Notes under the pieces: model-generated
Seen by the model: only the letters and a program-made list of their open reading frames with translations
Told to the model about the DNA's origin: nothing
The model's database searches: none
DNA from: UBA1127 sp034422455
Lineage (GTDB): Bacteria; Chloroflexota; Dehalococcoidia; Lucifugimonadales; UBA1127
NCBI GenBank assembly: GCA_034422455.1
Contig: DAOUJQ010000011.1
Location: forward strand, 90,522-154,521
Length of the DNA: 64,000 nucleotides
Direction: 5' to 3'
Made by a program: the position numbers and the translations under genes
In this document: piece after piece, positions 42,750 to 51,387 of the stretch
Numbering within the stretch: the first letter of the stretch is position 1
Layout of the letters: every line of letters begins with the position of its first letter

Positions 42750-44952
42750 CCCCCTCGTCCACCACCCGTCCGCCTTTCGATCGCCCGTCAATGGCGGTGA
42801 GGCCGGGCCGTTGGGGGCGTCGCGCGGCTTCCTCGGCTGGCCGGCGGAGCGCTGGGAGCTGGTCTTCTACGTCGTGCTGGCGCTCGTCGCGCTGGCGATG
42901 CGTGTGTGGGAGCTCGGCGACCGGGCGATGCACCACGACGAGAGCCTGCACGCCTACTACAGCTGGTACATCGTCGAGGGCCGGGGATACGACCACAACC
43001 CGCTGCTCCACGGGCCGTTGCAGTACCACCTCAACGCGCTGGTCTTCTTCCTGTTCGGAGACAATGACGCCACGGCCCGCATCGCGTATGCGCTGGCCGG
43101 GACGGGGCTGGTTGCGCTGCCATGGCTGCTGCGCGACTGGCTGGGCCGCACGGGCGCGATGTGCGCGGCAACGCTGCTGGCATTCTCGCCCACGTTCCTG
43201 TACTTCAGCCGCTTCGCCCGCAACGACATCCTTATGGCGGCGCTGGTCCTGGGCCTGGTGGTCGTCATCTGGCGGTACATGCGGGACCGGAGCCCCAGGT
43301 ACCTCTACGTGACGGCGGCGCTGCTGGCGCTGGCGTTCTCCGCCAAGGAGACCGTCTTCATCTTCCTGGTCTCGATCGGTGCATTTCTTGCCTTCCTGTC
43401 CATGGGCGACGCGAGGGACGTGGTCCTCGGGAGGATGCGCCTGTCGCAAATCAGCCCCCCGGCGGCCGTGCTGCTCCTGCTGTTCACGCTCAGCCTGCCC
43501 TTCGCCGGCGCCGCGTCGTCGATCTTCCAGGGAGCCCTCGGCATCGTGCTCTCGAACGACGTGACGAGCGCCGGGGCGATCGGAATGCCGCTCGATGGCG
43601 GGCGCTACGTGGCGGGCGTGGTCGTCGCGGCGCTGATCGCGATTGCGGTGGCGCTGGGGCTGGCGTGGAACTGGCGGCAGTGGTTGACGTGCGCCGTCGT
43701 GTTCGGCGTGGTCTACGTGCTCCTGTACACCAGCTTCTTCACCAGTCCTTACGGCGTCGTAACGGGCATCTGGCAGAGCCTGGGGTACTGGCTTGCGCAG
43801 CAGGACGTCGCGCGGGGCAGCCAGCCCTGGTACTACTATTTCGTCATCGGCGCCAACTACGAGTTCCTCATCGCCGCCGCAGCCATCGGCGGCTCGGTCT
43901 GGTACGCGGTGAAGGGCAACCTCCTGGCGCCCGTGAATGCCCTGTTCGACAGCACAGACGCGGAGCAACAGCGCCGCGCCCTTGGTTCGACCTCGCTCTT
44001 TGTGCTGTTTCTCATCGTGTGGATGGCCCTGAACTTCTTTCTCTTCACGCTGGCGGCGGAGAAGATGCCGTGGCTGCTGGTGCACGTCACGCTCCCGGCC
44101 GCGGTCCTCGCCGGGCTGACGCTGGGACGGCTTGTCGACGGCGTGCCGTGGCGGCGAGTCGTCAGGGACGGCGCGTGGCTGGCCGCCCCGCTGACGCCGC
44201 TGGCGCTGCTGCTCCTCTACCGCCTCCTTTTTTACGAGCCGTCGCCCGGCGGCGGAGTCGAGACCTTCTTGCGCATCTGGGGCGTGCTGCTGACCGTGGG
44301 GGCCGCCATCACCGCCGTGCTCTACTTTGCGACACGGCTCGGCACGAGGCAGGGACTGGCCTTTGCCGGGTTGACCCTCGCCGTCGTGTTGCTTGCCCTT
44401 GGCGTTCGCTCCGGCTGGACGGCGGCGTTCCACAACGGCGAGACGCCGACGGAGATGCTGGTCTACACGCAGAGCTCGCCCGACGTGGTGCGCATCGCGC
44501 GGGACGTGAAGCGGCTCTCGGAGCAGAGCGGCAAGGGGCGCGACATCCCCATCAGCGTGGACGGGCATAGCGGCTTCTCCTGGCCGTGGGCCTGGTATCT
44601 CCGCAACTATGACGCCGTCGGCTACCCAACGTACGCCGGGGCCAGCCAGCCCGTAAACCCGAACGGCGGCGTCGTCCTTGTGCACGCCAACAACGAGGCG
44701 CTGGCAGACCCCGACCTCCGGGAGGCAGGCTTCATGCAGGTGCAGCGGTACAAGCACCGGTGGTGGTTCCCGGAGAGCTACCGCAACCTCACACCGGGAG
44801 CGGTGTGGGACGGCCTGCGGGACCGCTCGGCGTGGCAGAGCGCGTTCCGCTACTGGCTCTTCCGGGAGTTTGAGACGCCACTCGGCTCGGAGGACGCATA
44901 CCTCTACTACTCGGACGATTTGCTCGAACTCGGCGCAATTGACCCGGGGTAA
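42742..44952 (+). CDS. Agl23-like (TIGR03663) GT39-family membrane protein
   Basis: A 736-aa membrane protein with about 12 spans. The first luminal loop has GDRAMHHDESLHAYYSW, with the HDE/HD catalytic-type acidic pair used by GT39/PMT and ArnT-like GT-C enzymes. FSRFARNDILMAALVLG is another family block. In haloarchaea Agl23 is associated with flippase activity in N-glycosylation. It begins inside the last codons of the DUF2298 gene (ATGCGTAA overlap), so the two work together. The C-terminal ~120 residues are soluble and extracytoplasmic. A polyprenyl-phosphate-sugar-dependent glycosyltransferase role is inferred from the family, not shown. Confidence 0.85.
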   Translation: MRNPLVHHPSAFRSPVNGGEAGPLGASRGFLGWPAERWELVFYVVLALVALAMRVWELGDRAMHHDESLHAYYSWYIVEGRGYDHNPLLHGPLQYHLNALVFFLFGDNDATARIAYALAGTGLVALPWLLRDWLGRTGAMCAATLLAFSPTFLYFSRFARNDILMAALVLGLVVVIWRYMRDRSPRYLYVTAALLALAFSAKETVFIFLVSIGAFLAFLSMGDARDVVLGRMRLSQISPPAAVLLLLFTLSLPFAGAASSIFQGALGIVLSNDVTSAGAIGMPLDGGRYVAGVVVAALIAIAVALGLAWNWRQWLTCAVVFGVVYVLLYTSFFTSPYGVVTGIWQSLGYWLAQQDVARGSQPWYYYFVIGANYEFLIAAAAIGGSVWYAVKGNLLAPVNALFDSTDAEQQRRALGSTSLFVLFLIVWMALNFFLFTLAAEKMPWLLVHVTLPAAVLAGLTLGRLVDGVPWRRVVRDGAWLAAPLTPLALLLLYRLLFYEPSPGGGVETFLRIWGVLLTVGAAITAVLYFATRLGTRQGLAFAGLTLAVVLLALGVRSGWTAAFHNGETPTEMLVYTQSSPDVVRIARDVKRLSEQSGKGRDIPISVDGHSGFSWPWAWYLRNYDAVGYPTYAGASQPVNPNGGVVLVHANNEALADPDLREAGFMQVQRYKHRWWFPESYRNLTPGAVWDGLRDRSAWQSAFRYWLFREFETPLGSEDAYLYYSDDLLELGAIDPG

Positions 44953-44957
44953 ACCCG

Positions 44958-44986
44958 TTGCCGTACCCTGCAGCGCCTCCTATACT
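44958..44986 (+). promoter_or_regulatory. Promoter of the flippase-like gene
   Basis: TTGCCG (44958-44963) and TATACT (44981-44986) with 17-base spacing, 70 bases before the TTG start at 45057. Confidence 0.6.
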
Positions 44987-45056
44987 CTTGTGAATTGAGC
45001 GGGAATAGCGGAGCACGTCGCCAACCTGCCGACTCTGGTGCTGGAGAAAGGCCCCG

Positions 45057-46133
45057 TTGCTGTTCTCAAAGCGCTTCTTCATCGGCCTCGCCCTGAGCGT
45101 GTTCTTTCTGACCGTTTTCCTGTGGCGCGCGGACCTCTCCGACCTGTGGGATGCAATCGAGACGGCCAACTACCTCTACGTCATTCCGGGCATCGCGTTC
45201 TACTTCCTCTCGCTGTTCCTGCGGACCGTGCGGTGGAAGATCATCCTCTCGCCAATGGGAGACTTCCGCGTGATGCGGCTGTGGCCGGTGGTGCTGGTGG
45301 GCTACGCCGCCAACAACGTCCTGCCGGTACGGCTTGGCGAGGTGGTGCGCTCGTACTTCCTGAACATCCGGGAGGGCGTGTCCAAGGCATCCGGGCTGGC
45401 GACCATCCTGATCGAGCGTGTCTCGGACGGCCTGACGCTGCTGCTGCTGGTGGGCGTGGTCGCATACTTCGTGCCCATTGTGGACCTCTTCAAGGCCCTG
45501 GGCGATCAGACCCGGGTCAACTGGCTGGTCCTGACCATGGCCCTCAGCGTCCCCTTCTTCTCCTTCATGCTCCTGCTCGTCGCCATGGCGGTGTGGCCGG
45601 AGGCGGTGGAACGTCTCCTGAACAGGGTCCTGACGTTCCTTCCCGCGAAGGCGAGGCCATTCGCCAGCTTCATTTCCTTGCGGTTCCTCGAGGGCCTCTC
45701 CTCACTTCGCAACCCCAAGCGGCTCGGCTCCATCATGGTGCTCTCCATACCGGTGTGGACGCTTGAGGCAAGCATGTTCTTCCTCATCGCCCTCGGCTTT
45801 GGCCTTGACGACTACTTCACGAGCGTCTGGCGCCTCATGGGCATCCTCATCCTGACGACGGCGACCTCGAACCTCGGCACGGTAGTCCCGTCCGGCGGCG
45901 GCGGCGTCGGTCCCTTCGAGTTCTTTGCGCAGGCGACGCTGGTGTACTTCGCGGTCGACGTCTCCGTGGCCTCCGCATACGTGCTGGTGCTGCACGCGGC
46001 GCTTCTGGTGCCCGTGACGATTGCCGGCGTGGGGTACGCGTGGCTGAGCAACCACACGCTCACCGGGCTGGCGCGCTCAGGCCGGGAGGAGGAAGAACGC
46101 TCCTCGCCGGCAGGTGAGGCGGGCACGGCGTGA
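45057..46133 (+). CDS. AglD/UPF0104-type flippase-like membrane protein
   Basis: A 358-aa polytopic protein of the lysylphosphatidylglycerol-synthase-like TM superfamily (UPF0104, AglD C-terminal type). Landmarks are FLRTVRWKIILSPMG, GYAANNVLPVRLGEVVRSYF, ERVSDGLTLLLLVG and PSGGGGVGPFEFFAQATL. About eight membrane spans precede a charged C-terminal tail. Members are implicated in lipid-linked sugar translocation or glycosylation. A TTG start at 45057 follows GGAGAAAGG. The stop overlaps the next gene by GTGA. It is transcribed from its own promoter, behind the DUF2298/Agl23 pair. Confidence 0.85.
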   Translation: MLFSKRFFIGLALSVFFLTVFLWRADLSDLWDAIETANYLYVIPGIAFYFLSLFLRTVRWKIILSPMGDFRVMRLWPVVLVGYAANNVLPVRLGEVVRSYFLNIREGVSKASGLATILIERVSDGLTLLLLVGVVAYFVPIVDLFKALGDQTRVNWLVLTMALSVPFFSFMLLLVAMAVWPEAVERLLNRVLTFLPAKARPFASFISLRFLEGLSSLRNPKRLGSIMVLSIPVWTLEASMFFLIALGFGLDDYFTSVWRLMGILILTTATSNLGTVVPSGGGGVGPFEFFAQATLVYFAVDVSVASAYVLVLHAALLVPVTIAGVGYAWLSNHTLTGLARSGREEEERSSPAGEAGTA

Positions 46134-47542
46134 GGGTCGGCGTCATCGGCGGGGGCGCAGCGGGCCTCGCCGCCGCATTCGAGCTGCTGCGGCAGGGTCA
46201 CGGCGTTGAGGTCTTCGAGCGCGCGCCCTTCCTCGGGGGCCAGGCGTCCACGTTCGACGTTGGCGGCGGACGCCTGGAGCGCGGCTACCACCACCTCTTC
46301 ACCAGCGACACGGACATGGTGTGGCTCATCAACGAGCTGGGCCTTGGCCACAAGCTGGCGTGGATCCCCTCCAGGGTCGGCCTCTACCACGGCGGGCGCA
46401 TCTGGCCCTTCACCACGCCGACCGACCTTCTGCGTTTCAGCGATATCGGCATTGCGGACCGACTGCGTCTGGGCCTCGTGACCCTGGCGCTGCGCCGGCG
46501 CAGGAGCTGGCGGTCGCTGGAAGACGTGACCGCCGACCAGTGGCTGCCCCGCTGGGTGGGCCGCCGCGCATACGAGGCCGTGTGGGAGCCTTTGCTGCGA
46601 GGCAAGTTCGGCCGCCACTACGACCAGGTGGGCATGACGTGGTTCTGGGGCAAGGTGGCCCTGCGGCTGGCCTCGCGGGGACGAAGCCTCGGCGGCGAGA
46701 GCCTAGGCTACCCGATGGGCAGCTTTGGCGAGGTCTTCGATACGCTGGGAGAACGCGTCCGCGCGATGGGCGGTGAGGTGCACACCTCGGCCGAGGTGGC
46801 CCGTGTGGTCGTCGAGGAGGGCCGCGCGACGGGGCTGGAGGTGCGGCTGCCGGATGCGCAGCCGGGCGTCCGCCACTATGACGCCGTGCTGTCGACGACG
46901 CCGTCGCGGATCTTCGCCGCGCTGGCGCCGGAGCTGCCGGACTCGTACAAGGAGGCGCTGACAAGCACGACGTACCTCGCGGCGGTGCTCATCGTGCTGG
47001 AGCTTGACCGTCCGCTGACGCCGGTGTACTGGCTCAACATCGCCGACCGGAGCATCCCATTCGTCGCCGCCATCGAGCACACTAACTTCGTGCCGCCGGA
47101 GCACTACGGCGGCAGCCACCTGCTCTACCTTTCCAACTACCTCGACCGGGAGGACCGGCTCTACTCGCTGGACCACGACGCGCTGCTGGCCGAGTATCTG
47201 CCGCACCTCCGGCGCCTGAACCCCGATTTCGATGAGCACTGGATCAAGGCGAGCTACTACCATCGCGAGGACGCGGCGCAGCCCGTGAACCGGACGGGCT
47301 ACGCAAGGGACATCCCGCCGCACCGGACGCCGATTCCCAACCTCTACCTGGCCAACACGACGCAGATCTACCCGGAGGACCGGGGCACCAACTACAGCGT
47401 GCGGCTCGGCCGGAAGGTGGCGCGGATCATCCTGTGGCAGTACGGCTACGAGGTGACGGGGGATCTGCCGGAGGCCGTCATCAAGGACTCGCTCACGTCC
47501 GAGTTTGACTACAGCCACCGGGTGGACCGTTACGAGAGGTAG
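46130..47542 (+). CDS. FAD-dependent oxidoreductase (amine oxidase/PPOX-like)
   Basis: A 470-aa flavoprotein. The N-terminal dinucleotide motif VGVIGGGAAGLAAAFELL ends in the ribose-binding Glu of EVFERAPFLGGQAS. The active-site region GGGRLERGYHHLF resembles UDP-galactopyranose-mutase-like and protoporphyrinogen-oxidase-like proteins. The C-terminal FAD motif is LYLANTTQIYPEDRG. The GTG start overlaps the flippase stop (46130-46133), so the two are coupled. Given the glycan cluster, a reaction on a lipid-linked sugar or isoprenoid is plausible; substrate cannot be told from the sequence. Confidence 0.85.
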   Translation: MRVGVIGGGAAGLAAAFELLRQGHGVEVFERAPFLGGQASTFDVGGGRLERGYHHLFTSDTDMVWLINELGLGHKLAWIPSRVGLYHGGRIWPFTTPTDLLRFSDIGIADRLRLGLVTLALRRRRSWRSLEDVTADQWLPRWVGRRAYEAVWEPLLRGKFGRHYDQVGMTWFWGKVALRLASRGRSLGGESLGYPMGSFGEVFDTLGERVRAMGGEVHTSAEVARVVVEEGRATGLEVRLPDAQPGVRHYDAVLSTTPSRIFAALAPELPDSYKEALTSTTYLAAVLIVLELDRPLTPVYWLNIADRSIPFVAAIEHTNFVPPEHYGGSHLLYLSNYLDREDRLYSLDHDALLAEYLPHLRRLNPDFDEHWIKASYYHREDAAQPVNRTGYARDIPPHRTPIPNLYLANTTQIYPEDRGTNYSVRLGRKVARIILWQYGYEVTGDLPEAVIKDSLTSEFDYSHRVDRYER

Positions 47543-47852
47543 GCGCCGGTCCATCAGCCCGCGCCCCATTCATCTCTCCCCGGCATCGAGACCGTTGCCT
47601 GACCCCGCCTTTCGACGGGGCAGGACGGAGAGGGTGCTCCCGAGGATTCGTTCTGGTTATTGAAGCCGTATCTGTGGGCGCCTCTCCCAGAAAGAGGATT
47701 CGTTAACGAAGAAATCGATAACAATCCCGGTTATGGGATGTGGGATGGACACGCGCCGACTTTCCGCATGGGCAACGCCTCCTTATACCGGGAGGGTAGC
47801 GGGGGGCGAGCCGCATGGGCAAGGCTGCGGTGTCAGTGGGCGGCGCAGGAGG
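47543..47852. other. 310-base gap without recognised gene
   Basis: Contains a fragment of repeat A (CCTTTCGACGGGGCAGGACG, near 47609) and an 11-base direct repeat GAGGATTCGTT (about 47641 and 47694). Short frames here have no RBS or recognisable content. Confidence 0.5.
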
Positions 47853-48041
47853 TTAGCCTCCGCCGAAAAACGCAATAGCGGAGATCAGCACTCCCGTCTG
47901 GAGTATCAACAAGCCAGCGAACCACTTGATAAGGTCTGCCTTTGCATCCCCCACCATCTGGGTTAGCCCCTGGTGCTGTCGCTCATTTTCCACAGCATAG
48001 CGGTGGAACCATTCAGGCACATTGTTGGGCTGAGTAGCCAT
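47853..48041 (-). CDS. Small coiled-coil/TM protein (paralog of 60958 and 61397 genes)
   Basis: A 62-aa protein. An N-terminal motif VPEWFHRYAVENERQHQGL is followed by a short helix and one C-terminal transmembrane segment (LIKWFAGLLILQTGVLISAI). It is clearly related to the two tandem proteins at 60958-61194 and 61397-61666, which share VP-WFH--AVENERQH and LIKW but have an extra coiled-coil section. The ATG follows GAGGAG at about 9 bases. The shape resembles small membrane proteins with a DUF1640-like coiled coil. Function unknown. Confidence 0.75.
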   Translation of the reverse strand: MATQPNNVPEWFHRYAVENERQHQGLTQMVGDAKADLIKWFAGLLILQTGVLISAIAFFGGG

Positions 48042-48208
48042 GCATTTTCTCCTCTACCCCTCCCAAGACTCCTCAATTGCCACATTACGCTTTCGAGAGG
48101 GGCACATCAATTCCGACAATGGGCCAAGCACACCTCAATTGTTTGTCAAAGAACGCTGCGATTTGGCCTGCGGGACGCTGCTCCCCAATCCTGCTATAGT
48201 TGCGCCCT

Positions 48209-49543
48209 ATGGAGCAGCGAAAGGGCTTTCGCTTTCCGGTCATCTATTACGGCTGGATACTGCTTGCCGTCGCGATGATCGCTGGGTCGTTCTCGACCGG
48301 TGCGGGCGTCTGGGGCGCGAGCGTCATGGCGCGGCCGATGACGGCGGCATTGGGCTGGTCGCGAGCGAGCTACTTCGGGGCGCTCACCGTCCGGTCGCTG
48401 GTGGCAGGGGCGCTGGCGCCCATCGTCGGGCCGATGCAGGACACGCGCAATGGACCCCGGCGGTTGATGCTGTTGTCCGCCGTGCTGCTCGGCGGCTCGC
48501 TGATCTTGACGCGGTGGGTCGACAGCCTGTGGCAGTTCTACCTGCTCTTCGGTCTGCTGGGCGGGATTGCGCAGGTGTCCGGCATCAACGCACTGACGCG
48601 GGTCATTCTGCCCAAGTGGTTCGTGCGCAAGCGGGGCCGCGTTCTGGGGCTGGCGGCCATGGGTCCGGGCCTCGGCCCGATGCTCTTCCCCGTCTCCATC
48701 CAGGCCCTCATCGAGTTGATGGACTGGCGCGAAGCGTGGTTCGTGCTGGGGCTGGTGGCGCTCGCCGTGCTGGTGCCGGTGTCGTTTATGGTGCGGACGA
48801 GGCCCGAGGACATAGGGCTGCTGCCCGACGGCGACAAGCCAGGCGAGCCGACGCCCGCGCGAGCCCAGGGGACGCCGAGGCCGGCACCTCCGCCGCGAGC
48901 GGCCAACGCTCCCGACGGGCTGACGGTGCGCGAGAGTCTCCGGACTTTTGCGTTCTGGCTCATCATCGGGTCGTTCATGCTGGTAGCCATGGGGATGGGC
49001 GGGTTCCACGCCAACCTCGTGACGTACTTCCAGGACATCGGGCTGGCGGCGTCGGTGGCGGCGCTGAGCGGGACGGCGTTCGCGGTGGCTTCCGTGAGCC
49101 TGCGCCCGGTGTGGGGCATCCTCGCCGAGCGCATTTCCGTGCGGTATCTCATTGGCCCGCAGCTCATCCTGAGTGCGGGCACCGTGCTGCTCATCTTGAA
49201 CGTGGGCGGGCAGACGTCCATGCTCATCGCCGCGGGGCTGCACGGCCTCACGATCGGCGCGTACATCACCCTCCAAAACCTGCTGGTGGCCGACTACTTC
49301 GGCCGGGCGCACCTGGGCGCCGTCAGCGGCGTGATGCGACCGTTCATGACGGTGGCGGGGGCTGCAAGCCCGCTCCTCATCGCCCTTCTCTTCGACTTGC
49401 AGGACTCGTACACGATGGCGTTCCTGATCATCGCGGCGGCCTGGGTTGTGGCGGGCGGCCTCGTGCTGCTGGCCGCGCCGCCCCGGCAGCAGCCAGGCCC
49501 CGCGACGGCGCCGGACGGGGCAGCGCCGGAGCCGGCGGGATAG
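48209..49543 (+). CDS. MFS transporter (first of tandem pair)
   Basis: A 444-aa major facilitator with 12 predicted spans. It resembles the monocarboxylate/oxalate-formate antiporter branch: YYGWILLAVAMIAGSFSTG, GPMQDTRNGPRRLMLLSAVL (loop 2-3 motif A variant) and PKWFVRKRGRVLGLAAMGPG (motif in TM4-5). Transported substrate unknown. The ATG at 48209 is 9 bases after a TATAGT box (48194-48199) and has no Shine-Dalgarno, so the mRNA may be leaderless. A second gene encoding a close paralog follows after 38 bases; their central loops differ most. Confidence 0.9.
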   Translation: MEQRKGFRFPVIYYGWILLAVAMIAGSFSTGAGVWGASVMARPMTAALGWSRASYFGALTVRSLVAGALAPIVGPMQDTRNGPRRLMLLSAVLLGGSLILTRWVDSLWQFYLLFGLLGGIAQVSGINALTRVILPKWFVRKRGRVLGLAAMGPGLGPMLFPVSIQALIELMDWREAWFVLGLVALAVLVPVSFMVRTRPEDIGLLPDGDKPGEPTPARAQGTPRPAPPPRAANAPDGLTVRESLRTFAFWLIIGSFMLVAMGMGGFHANLVTYFQDIGLAASVAALSGTAFAVASVSLRPVWGILAERISVRYLIGPQLILSAGTVLLILNVGGQTSMLIAAGLHGLTIGAYITLQNLLVADYFGRAHLGAVSGVMRPFMTVAGAASPLLIALLFDLQDSYTMAFLIIAAAWVVAGGLVLLAAPPRQQPGPATAPDGAAPEPAG

Positions 49544-49581
49544 GGGCGAGGCTCGACGCCATTCGTGCTATAGTCCGGCGC

Positions 49582-50859
49582 ATGAAGCAACCGACGGGTC
49601 TGCGGTCCCCCAGGGTCTACTACGGCTGGGTGATGCTGTTCGTCGCCATCATCGCCGGGTCGTTCTCGACGGGTGTGGGCGTGTGGGGCGCGAGCGTCTT
49701 CGTCCGGCCGATGACGGAGGATCTGGAGTGGTCGCGGACCGCCTTCTTCGGCGCCCTGACCGTCCAGATGCTGGTTGCGGCTGCGCTCTCGCCCATCGTC
49801 GGGCCCATGCAGGACACCCGGACCGGCCCTCGACGGCTGATGCTCCTCTCCGCGGTGCTGCTGGGCAGCTCGCTGCTGGCGCTGCGGTTTGTCGACAACC
49901 TGTGGCAGTTCTACCTGGTCTTCGGCGTTTCCACGGGCATCGCACAGATCACCGGCGGCTTCGCCCTCGCGATGACCATCCTGCCCAAGTGGTTCGTCCG
50001 GATGCGCGGCCGCGTGCTGGGCATTGCGGCAGTGGGCCCAGGCCTCGGCCCCATGCTCTACCCCATATCCATCCAGGCCCTCATCGACCAGTCCGACTGG
50101 CGCATGGCGTGGTTTGTGCTTGGCATCGTGGCGCTCGTGGTGCTGGTGCCGCTCTCCTTTCTGGTGCGCACGCGGCCCGAGGACATCGGCCTGCTGCCGG
50201 ACGGCGACTCGCCGGACGCGGCGCCCTCCGCCACGGGAGGGCCGGGCCCGACCCGGTCCATCGCCGCCGGCGGGCTGACGGTGCGCGAGAGTGTTCGCGC
50301 GCTCTCCTTTTGGCTCATCGTCGCCGTCTTCATGCTGGTGGGCGTCGGGATCGGCGGCTTTCACGCGAACCTGGTGCCGTACTACCAGGACAGCGGCATC
50401 CCCGAGTCCGTCGCGGCGCTGAGCGCCACGGCCTTCGCCATCGGCTCCGTGAGCTTCCGTCCGGCGTGGGGTCTGCTGGCGGAGCGCGTGCCCCTGCGCT
50501 TCCTCATCGGCCCGCAGCTCATCCTGACCGCGGGGACCGTACTGCTGATCCTGAACGTGGAGGGGCGGACGTCGATGCTCATCGCTTCCGGCCTCCACGG
50601 CCTCACCATTGGGGCGTACATCACGCTGATGGGGGTCATCGTCGCCGACTACTTCGGGCGGCTGCATCTGGGGGCCATCAACGGCGTGTTGCGGCCGTTC
50701 ATGACGGTGTCCGGCGCCGCGAGCCCGATATTCATCGGCTTCCTCTTCGACCTGCAGGACTCGTACACGATGGCGTTCCTGATCATCGCCGCGGGATGGG
50801 CGATCGCCGGCGTGCTCATGCTGCTGTCGAAGCCGCCGCGCTCGGCGACGACGGGGTAG
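49582..50859 (+). CDS. MFS transporter (second of tandem pair)
   Basis: A 425-aa major facilitator and a clear paralog of the preceding gene product. Matching blocks include YYGWVMLFVAIIAGSFSTGV, GPMQDTRTGPRRLMLLSAVL, PKWFVRMRGRVLGIAAVGPG, RTRPEDIGLLPDGD and LQDSYTMAFLIIAA. The pair arose by tandem duplication and has diverged mainly in the central cytosolic loop. The ATG is 7 bases behind a TATAGT box (49569-49574), as in the first copy, again without a Shine-Dalgarno, so the promoter arrangement was duplicated as well. Substrate unknown. Confidence 0.9.
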   Translation: MKQPTGLRSPRVYYGWVMLFVAIIAGSFSTGVGVWGASVFVRPMTEDLEWSRTAFFGALTVQMLVAAALSPIVGPMQDTRTGPRRLMLLSAVLLGSSLLALRFVDNLWQFYLVFGVSTGIAQITGGFALAMTILPKWFVRMRGRVLGIAAVGPGLGPMLYPISIQALIDQSDWRMAWFVLGIVALVVLVPLSFLVRTRPEDIGLLPDGDSPDAAPSATGGPGPTRSIAAGGLTVRESVRALSFWLIVAVFMLVGVGIGGFHANLVPYYQDSGIPESVAALSATAFAIGSVSFRPAWGLLAERVPLRFLIGPQLILTAGTVLLILNVEGRTSMLIASGLHGLTIGAYITLMGVIVADYFGRLHLGAINGVLRPFMTVSGAASPIFIGFLFDLQDSYTMAFLIIAAGWAIAGVLMLLSKPPRSATTG

Positions 50860-50871
50860 GAGTAGGGGCGG

Positions 50872-50908
50872 CCCTTCGAGAGCCTCAGGACGGGCTCCGG
50901 GCGAACGG
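50872..50908. repeat. Compound repeat A
   Basis: CCCTTCGAGAGCCTCAGGAC, then a second partial core GGGCTCCGGGCGAACGG, in the gap behind the MFS pair. Confidence 0.65.
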
Positions 50909-50933
50909 CGGCGGGCTTGAACCCGGCGCGACA

Positions 50934-50943
50934 CATACGTATG
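50934..50943. promoter_or_regulatory. Palindrome CATACGTATG upstream of antitoxin gene
   Basis: A perfect 10-bp palindrome 45 bases before the ATG at 50989. It overlaps a possible -10 (TATGCT, 50940-50945) and is a candidate autoregulatory operator. Confidence 0.35.
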
Positions 50944-50988
50944 CTGGATGAAACAATACGTGCACAAGATGGAAGGGCAGGCGCTCCC

Positions 50989-51213
50989 ATGAAGCAAAAA
51001 CTGACGATCACGGTTGACGCGGATCTGGTCCCGGCCGCCAAGCGCTATGCCCGTTCTCGAGGAATGTCGCTTTCTGCGGTCGTTGAGCAGTCGCTGCGGG
51101 AGGTTGTGGGGGAGGAGACGCAGACCTTCTCGCAGAAATGGAGGGGCAAGTTCAAGCCGTCGGAGCGGGGCGACGCTCGTTACGAGGCGCTGGCAAAGAA
51201 GTACCTGTCGTAG
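50989..51213 (+). CDS. Ribbon-helix-helix antitoxin-like protein
   Basis: A 74-aa protein. The N-terminal half KQKLTITVDADLVPAAKRYA followed by RSRGMSLSAVVEQSLREVV fits the beta-strand plus helix-turn-helix of MetJ/Arc-type RHH antitoxins (DUF6364-like). The C-terminal half is charged and would be the toxin-binding tail. No PIN or RelE toxin gene follows within the next 170 bases, so it is an orphan. ATG 50989 is used, with GGAAGG 14 bases upstream. The gap 51214-51387 holds a fragment of repeat B (near 51331-51346) and nothing else recognised. Confidence 0.7.
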   Translation: MKQKLTITVDADLVPAAKRYARSRGMSLSAVVEQSLREVVGEETQTFSQKWRGKFKPSERGDARYEALAKKYLS

Positions 51214-51387
51214 GGCTTTGGTCCTGCGATGCTTCCTCCGAGGAAAGCCCGTCCGGTGAAACTCACCCCACAAGAGACGCTGCCTGAGCTGCGCTGGGCC
51301 CACAACTAGCCCCCACGCTCATGCCTTTTCGGGTTCCTGCCTCCGGAGACTTGAAGGTAGGGAATCGCATACACATGCGCCTTTACC

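Noticed and set aside
47660..47878. 72-aa plus-strand frame
   Set aside because: No ATG with RBS and no recognisable content; it overlaps the end of the better-supported minus-strand coiled-coil gene.
48040..49581. Long upstream extension of the second MFS gene's frame
   Set aside because: It runs through the first MFS gene in the wrong frame and is Arg/Gly/Ala-biased; the real start is ATG 49582 behind a TATAGT box.
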